From positions 30,011 to 94,010 of the forward strand of contig CAJXVZ010000004.1 of NCBI GenBank assembly GCA_913062845.1: 64,000 nucleotides of DNA. Reading direction: 5' to 3'. The notes under the pieces were generated by a model. The model did no database searches. It was not told where the DNA came from and saw only the letters and a program-made list of their open reading frames with translations. The position numbers and the translations under genes are program-made. The stretch comes from an uncultured Psychroflexus sp. (GTDB taxonomy: Bacteria > Bacteroidota > Bacteroidia > Flavobacteriales > Flavobacteriaceae). Numbering within the stretch: position 1 is the first letter of the stretch; the number at the start of each line of letters is the position of its first letter. Of this stretch, positions 28,442 to 37,147 are shown one piece after another.

Positions 28442-29086
28442 ATGTTCAAAGATTCCTACAAACATCAAGGTAAACGTAAACAACTGATAGAAAAGCTTAA
28501 ATCTAAAGGGATTAGCTCAGAAAATGTCTTGAATGCCATCAACCAAATTCCACGGCATTTATTTATGGACAGCAGTTTTGAGGATTTTGCATATCAGGAC
28601 AAGGCATTTCCTATTGCTGAAGGCCAGACGATTTCTCAGCCCTTTACAGTTGCCTTTCAAACACAGCTTCTGGAGGTAAAAAAAAATGATAAGATTTTGG
28701 AGATCGGGACAGGTAGTGGATTTCAAACAGCCGTTTTATGTGAGTTGGGCGCGCAGGTCTTTAGTATAGAAAGACAACAGAAACTCTATAAATCCACTAA
28801 ACGTTTTTTAGAAAAACTTGGTTACAGGCCCAAATACCTGAGCTTTGGTGATGGCTATAAAGGTCTACCGGACTATGCACCATTCGATAAAATTATCGTC
28901 ACTGCCGGTGCGCCATTTGTTCCTAAGCCATTGATGGCTCAATTAAAAATCAATGGAAGGCTTGTTATTCCCGTGGGTGAAGATCCACAAATTATGACTT
29001 TGTTTATTAGAAAGGGCCAATCGAAGTTTGACAAACATACTTTTGGTGAATTTCGTTTTGTGCCTCTACTTGAAAATAAAAATTAA
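28442..29086 (+). CDS. pcm: Protein-L-isoaspartate O-methyltransferase
   Basis: IPRHLFMDSSFEDFAYQDKAFPIAEGQTISQPFTVAFQTQLL, ILEIGTGSGFQTAVL. Confidence 0.95.
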   Translation: MFKDSYKHQGKRKQLIEKLKSKGISSENVLNAINQIPRHLFMDSSFEDFAYQDKAFPIAEGQTISQPFTVAFQTQLLEVKKNDKILEIGTGSGFQTAVLCELGAQVFSIERQQKLYKSTKRFLEKLGYRPKYLSFGDGYKGLPDYAPFDKIIVTAGAPFVPKPLMAQLKINGRLVIPVGEDPQIMTLFIRKGQSKFDKHTFGEFRFVPLLENKN

Positions 29087-29089
29087 CTT

Positions 29090-29851
29090 ATGAAAAGATA
29101 TATCATTTTTTTGAACATTTTTTTGACTCTTGGTTTATGGAGTTGTAACAAAAAGAATGAAAAGGAAGTACAAATAGTTAAAGCTCAAAATATACTGGTT
29201 GAAGAATCAATATCCGAAAATGATAGTTTAAAGAAATTCATTGAGCCCTACAAATCTTCAATTGAAGACGAGATGAACAAGCCATTGAGCTATGCTCAAA
29301 CTTCAATGCGTAAGAATGATACACCTTATAATACGGCTATAGGCAATATGATGGCAGATGCTGTTTTTGAAATGGCAAATCCCGTTTTTATGAACCGCCA
29401 CAAGAATTCTATTGACGGTGTATTGCTTAATCATGGTGGTATACGAGCCGGAATCAGTAAAGGCGTGATTACCACCAGAACGGCTTATCAGGTCATGCCT
29501 TTTGAAAACCTCGTCGTCGTTGCCAGGTTAAAAGGAATGCAGGTCAAGGAAATGTTTGAATATCTATCCAGAGCCAAAAAGGCACACCCTGTTTCTAATA
29601 TGTCTGTTGTCGTGGACGACGATTGGTCGTTAGAGGATTACAGTCTTAATGGGAATAACGTGAAAGATGATGAATATTACCATATTGCTACATCAGACTA
29701 CTTGGTCAATGGTGGAGACAATATGAAATTCTTTCAAAAAGCAGATACGGTTTATCAGATTGACTACAAGCTCAGAACCCTGCTTATCGATTACTTTCAG
29801 CAAAATGATACCATCAATCCCAAGGTTGACGATAGATTTAAGAAAAACTAA
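29090..29851 (+). CDS. 5'-nucleotidase C-terminal domain lipoprotein
   Basis: Lipobox-like LWSCNKK; TPYNTAIGNMMADAV, LLNHGGIRAGISKGVITTRTAYQVMPFENLVVV, VNGGDNMKFF. Confidence 0.87.
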   Translation: MKRYIIFLNIFLTLGLWSCNKKNEKEVQIVKAQNILVEESISENDSLKKFIEPYKSSIEDEMNKPLSYAQTSMRKNDTPYNTAIGNMMADAVFEMANPVFMNRHKNSIDGVLLNHGGIRAGISKGVITTRTAYQVMPFENLVVVARLKGMQVKEMFEYLSRAKKAHPVSNMSVVVDDDWSLEDYSLNGNNVKDDEYYHIATSDYLVNGGDNMKFFQKADTVYQIDYKLRTLLIDYFQQNDTINPKVDDRFKKN

Positions 29852-29852
29852 A

Positions 29853-30767
29853 ATGAAAAGAAGAGATTTTATTCAATACAGCGTGTTAGCTACTTCTGCT
29901 TTGTCTTTGCCTTATAGAGCTATTTCTAAAGTAGCTTCTGGAGATGAATCTTTAAAGCATATCACCATACTGCACACCAATGATGTACACAGCCATATTG
30001 ACCCATTTCCTATGGATCATTATCGAAACCCGGGTAGAGGTGGCGTAAGTAAAAGGTATACTTTAATCCAAAAGGTGAAGGCTGAAAATCCAAATACACT
30101 GGTTTTGGATGCCGGAGATTCATTTCAGGGAACTCCTTATTTTAATTTTTACGGCGGTGAACTGGAGTTTAAATTGATGAGTAAAATGGGTTATCACGCT
30201 TCAACCATTGGTAATCACGAGTTTGATAATGGTATAGACAACATTGCTGCACAATTACAACATGCTAAGTTTGATATGTTGAGTGCCAACTATGATTTTA
30301 GAAACACAAGTCTAGATGGTTTAACCAAAAAACACCAGGTTTACGAAGTTGACAACGTAAAGATTGGAGTTTTTGGTTTGGGTATAGAACTTGAAGGTTT
30401 GGTTTCAAAAAATCTTTACAAGGAAACTAAGTTTCTGGATCCTCTCGAAGTTGCGCAAGAACAAATTAAAACATTAAAGGAAGATTACAGCTGTGATTTG
30501 GTAATTTGCCTTTCCCATTTGGGCTACCAGTATGATTCTCAAAAAATAGACGACATCAAATTAGCCGAAAATACATCCGGTATTGATTTAATTATCGGAG
30601 GTCACACCCATACATTTTTAGAGATACCAACTAAAGTAAAAAACAAGTCAGGCAGGACTACTTTGGTCAACCAGGTGGGCTTTGCGGGCTTGTATCTTGG
30701 CAGAATAGATTTTTATTTAGGGTCTCGTGATCAGCATACCTCAAAAGAAACTGTTTTTGAGTTGTAA
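29853..30767 (+). CDS. Metallophosphatase (N-terminal half of a UshA-type 5'-nucleotidase) with Tat-like signal
   Basis: Start reassigned to ATG 29853 (MKRRDFIQYSVLATSALSLP); HILHTNDVHSHIDP-type motif, GNHEFDNG, IGGHTHTF. Confidence 0.9.
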   Translation: MKRRDFIQYSVLATSALSLPYRAISKVASGDESLKHITILHTNDVHSHIDPFPMDHYRNPGRGGVSKRYTLIQKVKAENPNTLVLDAGDSFQGTPYFNFYGGELEFKLMSKMGYHASTIGNHEFDNGIDNIAAQLQHAKFDMLSANYDFRNTSLDGLTKKHQVYEVDNVKIGVFGLGIELEGLVSKNLYKETKFLDPLEVAQEQIKTLKEDYSCDLVICLSHLGYQYDSQKIDDIKLAENTSGIDLIIGGHTHTFLEIPTKVKNKSGRTTLVNQVGFAGLYLGRIDFYLGSRDQHTSKETVFEL

Positions 30768-30792
30768 AGGCAAACCTTATAACCTATTTTTG
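30762..30792 (+). promoter_or_regulatory. Putative Bacteroidota promoter (TTG-N20-TATTTTTG) for the DHH gene
   Basis: -33 TTG at 30762-30764, 20-nt spacer, TATTTTTG at 30785-30792, ATG at 30797. Confidence 0.5.
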
Positions 30793-30796
30793 CAAT

Positions 30797-31822
30797 ATGC
30801 AGAAAGATAATATTCAGGCTTTAGGAAAGCTTATCGCAACTCCCAAAAATGTTTTAGTCATTGGTCACAAGAATCCTGACGGAGATGCCATAGGCAGTTG
30901 TATGGGTTGGGCCTTATTCTTAAGGTCTCTTGGACATCAGGTTGAGGTTATCATGCCAAATGATTATCCTGATTTTTTGACCTGGGTACCTGCTCAGGAA
31001 GAGATTGTTTTGTTTTCAGAAAATCCAGACAGCGTCCAAAAATCAGTCTCGGATTCAGATCTCATCTTTACTTTGGATTTTAATCATTTTTCAAGGCTTG
31101 GAGAAGACTTTGCCAGGGTTTTGAAAAGTTCAGATAGTACATTTGTGATGATTGATCATCACGAACAGCCAGACGACTATGCTGAAGTCTGTATTTCTCA
31201 TCCGGAATACGGTTCAACTGCCGAGTTGGTATTTGAATGCATATTTCATTTGGATATGCTGGATAAAATAAATAAGGAAGTTGCCAGTTGTCTATATCTC
31301 GGCATAATGACCGATACAGGTTCTTTTAAGTTTCCTTCTACAACAGCTAGAACGCATGAAATTGCCTCAGTGTTAATTACAAAAGGAGCAAAATCCAGTG
31401 AAATACAGCAAAAAACCTTCGATTCCAGCTCTTATCATCGCCTTAAATTGTTAGGTCAGGCTATGCAAAATTTGAAATATTTACCTGAATATAGTACGGC
31501 ATACATTCATTTATCTCAGGATGAAATGGATAAGAACAATTTTCAAAAAGGTGATACAGAAGGTTTCGTAAATTATGGTTTGTCTATCAAGGGCGTTGTT
31601 TTAGCTGCTATTTTTAAGGAAGATAAAAATCAAAATATCATAAAAATATCTTTTAGATCAAAGGGGAATTTCGATGTCAATAAACTTGCAAGGACGCATT
31701 TTCATGGTGGAGGACACATAAATGCAGCCGGAGGAAGAAGTGATTTATCACTTAAGGAAACCATGGAAAAATTTGTACATTTGCTCGATGCTTATAAAAC
31801 AGAATTGAATGCAGCATTATAG
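30797..31822 (+). CDS. nrnA: DHH/DHHA1 phosphoesterase, NrnA-type oligoribonuclease/PAP phosphatase
   Basis: VIGHKNPDGDAIGSCMGW, FMIDHHEQPDD-like DHH, GGGHINAAGGRSD. Confidence 0.88.
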   Translation: MQKDNIQALGKLIATPKNVLVIGHKNPDGDAIGSCMGWALFLRSLGHQVEVIMPNDYPDFLTWVPAQEEIVLFSENPDSVQKSVSDSDLIFTLDFNHFSRLGEDFARVLKSSDSTFVMIDHHEQPDDYAEVCISHPEYGSTAELVFECIFHLDMLDKINKEVASCLYLGIMTDTGSFKFPSTTARTHEIASVLITKGAKSSEIQQKTFDSSSYHRLKLLGQAMQNLKYLPEYSTAYIHLSQDEMDKNNFQKGDTEGFVNYGLSIKGVVLAAIFKEDKNQNIIKISFRSKGNFDVNKLARTHFHGGGHINAAGGRSDLSLKETMEKFVHLLDAYKTELNAAL

Positions 31823-32357
31823 ACTGATATGTGCTTTTCTTATCATTGTTTTGAGTGCTTGTCATAAACAACCGCAACCCAGAAAACCTGTGAGCTATAA
31901 AAGTGGTTCTTTTTTGGATGAATCCTTAAAAAGGAATATTGCCATCTTAAAATCTGAAGAAGAAGTCATATTCAAAATAATAGAAGAGGACAGTTCTAAT
32001 ACTTATTTCAATTCGTCAAATGGTTTTTGGTACCACTATGTCAAGAGAAACACTACAGACACAATTACGCCTGAATTTGGAGATCAGGTTACATTTACAT
32101 ATAATCTACGAACTTTTTCGGACGATACCATCTATACCATGGCAGAAATAGGTGAGCGAAAATATGTCATGGAGCAACAGCGCTTAATGACCGGACTAAG
32201 ACAGGGCTTGAAGCTTATGAAGACCGGTGAACAAGTCAATTTCTTATTCCCGTCGTCCAGAGCTTATGGATTTTATGGTGATAAGAAAAGGATAGGCTCC
32301 GATGTTCCATTAAAAGCTACTATAAAATTAAAATCTATCAAAAAAACTGAAAAATGA
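31809..32357 (+). CDS. gldI: Gliding motility-associated peptidyl-prolyl isomerase GldI (lipoprotein, FKBP-type)
   Basis: Lipobox FLIIVLSACHKQ; FKBP-like GDQVTFTYNLRTFSDDTIY, GLRQGLKLMKTGEQVNFLFPSSRAYGFYG. Confidence 0.78.
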   Translation: MQHYRLICAFLIIVLSACHKQPQPRKPVSYKSGSFLDESLKRNIAILKSEEEVIFKIIEEDSSNTYFNSSNGFWYHYVKRNTTDTITPEFGDQVTFTYNLRTFSDDTIYTMAEIGERKYVMEQQRLMTGLRQGLKLMKTGEQVNFLFPSSRAYGFYGDKKRIGSDVPLKATIKLKSIKKTEK

Positions 32358-33400
32358 GAAAAATTTCAAAATTACTTTTATTAACTATTATTATCATGAG
32401 TATGTCCTGTAAAGAAGAATACCCAAACCTGGAAGATGGTTTGTACGCCAGGTTTAACACCAATTATGGCGATTTTGTAGCTCAGTTATATTACGATAAA
32501 GCACCAATGACGGTTGGTAACTTCGTAAGCCTGGCCGAAGGTACAAACCCAAAAGTCAATGAAGAATACAAGGGTCAGAAGTTCTATGATTCTTTGATCT
32601 TTCACAGAGTAATGAAAGATTTTATGATTCAGGGAGGTGATCCTCTTGGTTCCGGACGCGGCGGACCAGGCTATAAATTCCCCGATGAAACCAAGCCGGA
32701 ACTGAAGCATGATACCTTAGGGATTCTATCTATGGCGAACAGCGGACCAAACACAAACGGAAGCCAGTTTTTTATTACCCATAAAGCTACACCTTGGTTA
32801 GATGGTAAACATACGGTTTTCGGTAAGGTAAAGGAAGGCTTCAATATTGTGGATTCAATTGCCAATGTCGAAACAGCCGGAGCGAATAAGCCGGTTGAAG
32901 ATGTTGTGATAAATACAATTGAAATTATTAGAAAAGGCAAGGATGCTCAGGCCTTCAATGCCGTGTCTGCTTTTGATGAAGGAATCGTGGCCTTTGAAGA
33001 AGAAAAAGCTAAAAAAGCAGCTGAAAAAGAAGCTAAGTTAAAAAATATGTACGGAGACTACACCAGAACAGATTCGGGTCTCAGATATAAGATCACTAAA
33101 GAAAATCCCTCAGGAGAATCTCCTCAAACCGGAGATGAGGTAAGTGTTCATTACGAAGGAAGATTGCTGGATGGAACTGTATTTGATTCTTCTTACAAAA
33201 GAAACGCACCTATAGAATTTCCTTGCGGTCAGGGAAGAGTAATCCGTGGCTGGGATGAAGGTATAGCATTGCTTAAGAAAGGTGAAAAAGCTACGCTTGT
33301 CATACCACCAGACTTAGGTTACGGAGCCAGAGGAGCCGGCGGAGTTATTCCTCCGAATGCTTATCTAATCTTCGATGTTGAGCTTGTGGATATCAAGTAA
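32354..33400 (+). CDS. Peptidyl-prolyl isomerase: cyclophilin domain fused to FKBP domain, lipoprotein
   Basis: Cyclophilin FHRVMKDFMIQGGDPLGSGRGGPGYKFPDE, GSQFFITHKATPWLDGKHTVFG; FKBP VSVHYEGRLLDGTVFDSSYKRNAPIEFPCGQGRVIRGWDEGIALLKKGEKATLVIPPDLGYGARG. Confidence 0.93.
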   Translation: MRKISKLLLLTIIIMSMSCKEEYPNLEDGLYARFNTNYGDFVAQLYYDKAPMTVGNFVSLAEGTNPKVNEEYKGQKFYDSLIFHRVMKDFMIQGGDPLGSGRGGPGYKFPDETKPELKHDTLGILSMANSGPNTNGSQFFITHKATPWLDGKHTVFGKVKEGFNIVDSIANVETAGANKPVEDVVINTIEIIRKGKDAQAFNAVSAFDEGIVAFEEEKAKKAAEKEAKLKNMYGDYTRTDSGLRYKITKENPSGESPQTGDEVSVHYEGRLLDGTVFDSSYKRNAPIEFPCGQGRVIRGWDEGIALLKKGEKATLVIPPDLGYGARGAGGVIPPNAYLIFDVELVDIK

Positions 33401-34522
33401 ATGAACTTTTCATTAGATATTAAAAACTGCAATCGTATCATAAATACAATTGCAGTTTTTTTGTTTAGCACCATACTTTTCAGTTGTGGATCATCAAGGA
33501 TTGGCGATAATAATTTATACGAAATCAATTTTTTGGATGAGTATATTCTTGAAAATGGAATACAATTCAAAGGGCAGGAGATTGGTGGATTATCCGGAAT
33601 AGATTACAACGGTGAAAATTTCATTCTTGTTTCTGACCATTCTAAAAGACCTTTCATTTACTTTGTCGATATCAGCTTAAAAGGTAATAGTATTGACAAT
33701 ATCCAATTCAAAAAATCTGTCCCGATAAGCTGTGATGATATAATTGGTTTTGATACTGAAAGTGTACGGTTCAATCCTGTTAATGAAAATTTTTTACTTG
33801 CCGGAGAAGGAAATATAAATAAATTTCAAGATCCTGTAATTTTTGAAGTGAATGCTGAGGGCAGTTGCTCAAGAATATATGATTTACCTGATCATTTTGA
33901 GGCCAAAGCGATAGATGGCCCTAGGTCCAATGGTGTTTTTGAAGGTTTGACTGTCGACTATAAGCAAACAGGTTTTTGGGTAATTAATGAGTTACCCTTA
34001 AAACGAGACGGAATTAAACCTAAACTTTATAATACCAACTCGCCTCTGCGGTTAACACACTATAGATTTGAAAATCCCGGTCCTGATTTTCAGCTGTCTT
34101 ACGACCTGGACAGGTTAAGGAGACTCCCTTTATTGCCATTTGGCCTAAATGGAGCTACTGAATTACTCCAAATAGATGCTGAAAATATTTTAGTTTTGGA
34201 ACGTGCCTACTCCGCAGGTCATGGTTCAAAGGCTAATAGAATAAGAATATTCATGGTGAATCTGTCGGGCCATGAAAACCTGTTGAATGTCAATAGCCTG
34301 AAGGAAAATAAATCTTTTAACCTCAAAAAAATATTGCTATTCGATTCAAAGAAGATTAAGAAGAAATTGAAATTTAGGTTTATAGATAATATTGAAGGAA
34401 TTACGTTTGGGCCAAAACTGGATAATGGAAATAATAGCTTAATTTTGGTCAGTGATAATAATTTCAATGCTTTTGGGAATCAAATCAACCAGTTTATATT
34501 ACTGGAGATTTTAAAAAAATAG
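33401..34522 (+). CDS. Esterase-like activity of phytase family lipoprotein
   Basis: Lipobox FSTILFSCGSS; GGLSGIDYNGENFILVSDHSKRPFIYFVD, GFDTESVRFNP, NIEGITFGPKLDNGNNSLILVSDNNF. Confidence 0.75.
   Translation: MNFSLDIKNCNRIINTIAVFLFSTILFSCGSSRIGDNNLYEINFLDEYILENGIQFKGQEIGGLSGIDYNGENFILVSDHSKRPFIYFVDISLKGNSIDNIQFKKSVPISCDDIIGFDTESVRFNPVNENFLLAGEGNINKFQDPVIFEVNAEGSCSRIYDLPDHFEAKAIDGPRSNGVFEGLTVDYKQTGFWVINELPLKRDGIKPKLYNTNSPLRLTHYRFENPGPDFQLSYDLDRLRRLPLLPFGLNGATELLQIDAENILVLERAYSAGHGSKANRIRIFMVNLSGHENLLNVNSLKENKSFNLKKILLFDSKKIKKKLKFRFIDNIEGITFGPKLDNGNNSLILVSDNNFNAFGNQINQFILLEILKK
33422..33463 (+). terminator. Perfect terminator-like hairpin inside the 5' coding region of the 33401-34522 gene
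   Basis: AAAAACTGCAAT - 15-nt loop - ATTGCAGTTTTTTT; 12-bp perfect stem with U tract. Confidence 0.65.
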
Positions 34523-35077
34523 ATGATGAAATATATTTTTTACTTTTTTGTATTAATTTTTCTTACCTCATGTGTTTCAGACAAGAAAACAAAAAGACAG
34601 CTCGCCGTGCCTGAAGGAAAAACAGCCTCTGAAACTACGTATTATTTGATTCGACATGCTGAAAAATTAAGAGATGATCCCGCTAACAAAAATCCTCAAC
34701 TCAGCGAAAAAGGCTTTAAACGAGGTAAATTATGGGGAGAATATTTCAGTGATAAAAACTTAGATTTATTTTACACCACAGATTATTTGAGGACCTTCCA
34801 AACTTTAATACCCATTGTCTATGACTATAAAGGCGAAATAGAGTTTTACAAGGCAAATGATACTTTATTTACAAATGCTTTTTGGAATGCAACATACGGT
34901 AAGAACACCATCATTGTTGGACACAGCAATACTACACCAGAATTCGTAAACCAAATTATAGGTGCAGAAAAATATGAGGACATTCCGGATAGTATTAATC
35001 ACAGAGTTTATAAAGTTGTTGTGGATAAAAAAGGCTTTATAAAACAAGACACTTTTATAAATGTTTTATTTAAGTGA
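34523..35077 (+). CDS. Histidine phosphatase superfamily lipoprotein
   Basis: Lipobox FLTSCVSD; ETTYYLIRHAEKLRDDP, LFYTTDYLRTFQTL, IIVGHSNTTP. Confidence 0.87.
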   Translation: MMKYIFYFFVLIFLTSCVSDKKTKRQLAVPEGKTASETTYYLIRHAEKLRDDPANKNPQLSEKGFKRGKLWGEYFSDKNLDLFYTTDYLRTFQTLIPIVYDYKGEIEFYKANDTLFTNAFWNATYGKNTIIVGHSNTTPEFVNQIIGAEKYEDIPDSINHRVYKVVVDKKGFIKQDTFINVLFK

Positions 35078-36141
35078 TGTTAGAGGAGTTTGGTATAATA
35101 GGGTTAATATTGATTTCAATCCTCCAGTATTTTCCGTCGAAGCACTGGATTTTCAGAACACTGGACTTTGCTAAAATTCAATTGACGTTCATTCAAATTT
35201 CAGTCTTGTTGATCATAGCAGTCAGGTTCCCGTTTTTAAGTCAAACGAGTTCTATTCTAAGTGCTTTTATCTTAATCCTGTGTTTGCATAACCTGTATAT
35301 TCTTTTTCCATTTACCAAGTTTTATCCTTTAGAAAGCAAACAAATCAAAACTTCAGAAACTCCCGTCAGATTTCTTTTTGTAAACGTGTATCAGTTCAAC
35401 AAAAAAAAGAATTTGTTAGTGGACTTAATTAAAGCTATAGAACCCGACATCCTTCTGACTTTTGAAACTGATAAGGCATGGGATAAGTCTCTAAATGAAA
35501 TTGACTACTTATTTAGGGCTTCAAAAAAAGTTCCTCAGGATAATACATACGGCTTGCACTTTTATACAACTTTAGAATCCGAATACATTAGCGCCAATTA
35601 TCTGGTTTCAGATGATATACCGAGTATTGAGGCCAAATTAAAAACAAGAAATGGGGAAGATTTCATTTTTTTCGGGATTCATCCACCGCCACCAGGGCCT
35701 GTTCAGGAGGAAACAACAATAGAAAGAGATGCTGAAATCCTTGCAGTATCAGAAAAAATTAAAAGCAGCAGTTTACCTTGTATTTTGACCGGTGATTTTA
35801 ATAATGTTGCATGGTCCAGGTCTGCCAAATTGATGAAAAAAAACGCACAGCTTTTGGACCCAAGAATAGGAAGAGGCTTTATTTCCACCTTTCACGCTAA
35901 ATATCTTTTTTTTAGATTTCCAATTGATTTAGTGTTCCACACCAGGTCAATTTATTTTAGTAAACTAAAGACCGAAAAGGCCATCAATTCAGATCATCTT
36001 CCTGTTTATGGCGAATTTATTGTAGATACCAGTCTTGAGAAACAAAACTCATTTGCCGGAAATACTGAATTAACAGAAAAAGATGAAATCAGTGAAATGA
36101 TCGTTGAAGGCAAAAATGCAGACTCTGATAAAAGAAATTGA
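35077..36141 (+). CDS. Endonuclease/exonuclease/phosphatase family protein, membrane anchored
   Basis: N-terminal TM helices; RFLFVNVYQFNKKKNLLVDLIKAIEPDILLTFET, ILTGDFNNVAWS, INSDHLPVYGEF. ATG at 35077 is an alternative to GTG 35074. Confidence 0.85.
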   Translation: MLEEFGIIGLILISILQYFPSKHWIFRTLDFAKIQLTFIQISVLLIIAVRFPFLSQTSSILSAFILILCLHNLYILFPFTKFYPLESKQIKTSETPVRFLFVNVYQFNKKKNLLVDLIKAIEPDILLTFETDKAWDKSLNEIDYLFRASKKVPQDNTYGLHFYTTLESEYISANYLVSDDIPSIEAKLKTRNGEDFIFFGIHPPPPGPVQEETTIERDAEILAVSEKIKSSSLPCILTGDFNNVAWSRSAKLMKKNAQLLDPRIGRGFISTFHAKYLFFRFPIDLVFHTRSIYFSKLKTEKAINSDHLPVYGEFIVDTSLEKQNSFAGNTELTEKDEISEMIVEGKNADSDKRN

Positions 36142-36251
36142 CTATGTTTTAGGAATAGTTATGATATTATAGATGACGTAATGATCAATAATATTAAAAA
36201 CTTGAAACTTCTAAGTAGCGCATGGGAATTTCAATATTTAAGCACCCAAAA

Positions 36252-37016
36252 TCAACATTTGTCAGAGGTCACTTCAACGCTTATATTGGTATTCTCAATT
36301 TTTGAAAGTAATTCAAGTTGATCATTTTGGTAAGCTTTAGAAATATCCTCTAAGCTTGTTTTTTTGGATATAGGTTTATAATTTTTGTAATCTACAAATC
36401 TTATACCTTTAATATACCTTTCATTATATGCCTCTCGGAATCGAATTCCACCACCATTCACTGTAAAACTATAGGCTAGAAAATTTAATTTAAAATCCTC
36501 ATAGCCAAACCAATATAAATATTCGTCCTGATAATCTGTTCCACCACCTTCTTTTTTAAAGTTCACTTTTACCTTGTGGTAGGCCTTGTCATTTATAGTG
36601 TCTATACCCAAATAGGTCTTTTGTACAGCATTATCGTTTAGCCTGTATGGTAATTGTACAAAATAGTGAACTGAATTTATAGATTCAGAATGTTTGAAGG
36701 CTAAGGAATCTGCAATATTGATCATCCTATCATTTACATACCTCGTAAATTTACCATTTGGTTTTAGAATATCGGTTATTGATTCGTCCTGATCAATTTG
36801 GATTCTTTTTAAAGTGATATTGTTACAATCTCCAGTACTGGCATAAGTTTTTCCTCTAAAATCAAATTTGAGCTCAGCCTTTGATAGCGTTGACTTTCCT
36901 GATTTTTCAATGGCTTTGTCTACGATATGCTGTGCCGTAATATTTTTATTGTTTTTTTGACTGCAGCTTAGAACTGTAATAATACCCAAAATCAGTAATA
37001 GTTTATTTCTCATCAT
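36252..37016 (-). CDS. Hypothetical lipoprotein
   Basis: Start probably MMRNKLLLILGIITVLSCSQ (ATG 37016/37013); no confident family. Confidence 0.6.
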   Translation of the reverse strand: MMRNKLLLILGIITVLSCSQKNNKNITAQHIVDKAIEKSGKSTLSKAELKFDFRGKTYASTGDCNNITLKRIQIDQDESITDILKPNGKFTRYVNDRMINIADSLAFKHSESINSVHYFVQLPYRLNDNAVQKTYLGIDTINDKAYHKVKVNFKKEGGGTDYQDEYLYWFGYEDFKLNFLAYSFTVNGGGIRFREAYNERYIKGIRFVDYKNYKPISKKTSLEDISKAYQNDQLELLSKIENTNISVEVTSDKC

Positions 37017-37075
37017 CTTCCTGTATTTTGCTACAATATTAATCAATTGTGGGCATTCGCATCAGCATGTTTTCT

Positions 37076-37083
37076 TATATTTG
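37076..37083 (+). promoter_or_regulatory. Putative -7 box TATATTTG upstream of pheT
   Basis: Match to TAnnTTTG, 64 nt upstream of ATG 37148. Confidence 0.4.
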
Positions 37084-37147
37084 CGAATTGTTTTTTAATG
37101 AAGATTGATTAATTAACTAACCAGAAATTAATTTATAAAATAACCCT

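Noticed and set aside
29760-29852. Upstream start (29760) of the metallophosphatase ORF
   Set aside because: Overlaps the 3' end of the preceding nucleotidase gene in another frame; ATG 29853 gives a proper Tat-like signal.
36142-36251. Small intergenic region considered for tRNA or ncRNA
   Set aside because: No cloverleaf-like structure, no conserved T-loop (GGTTCRANNCC) seen; same conclusion for the other intergenic gaps.
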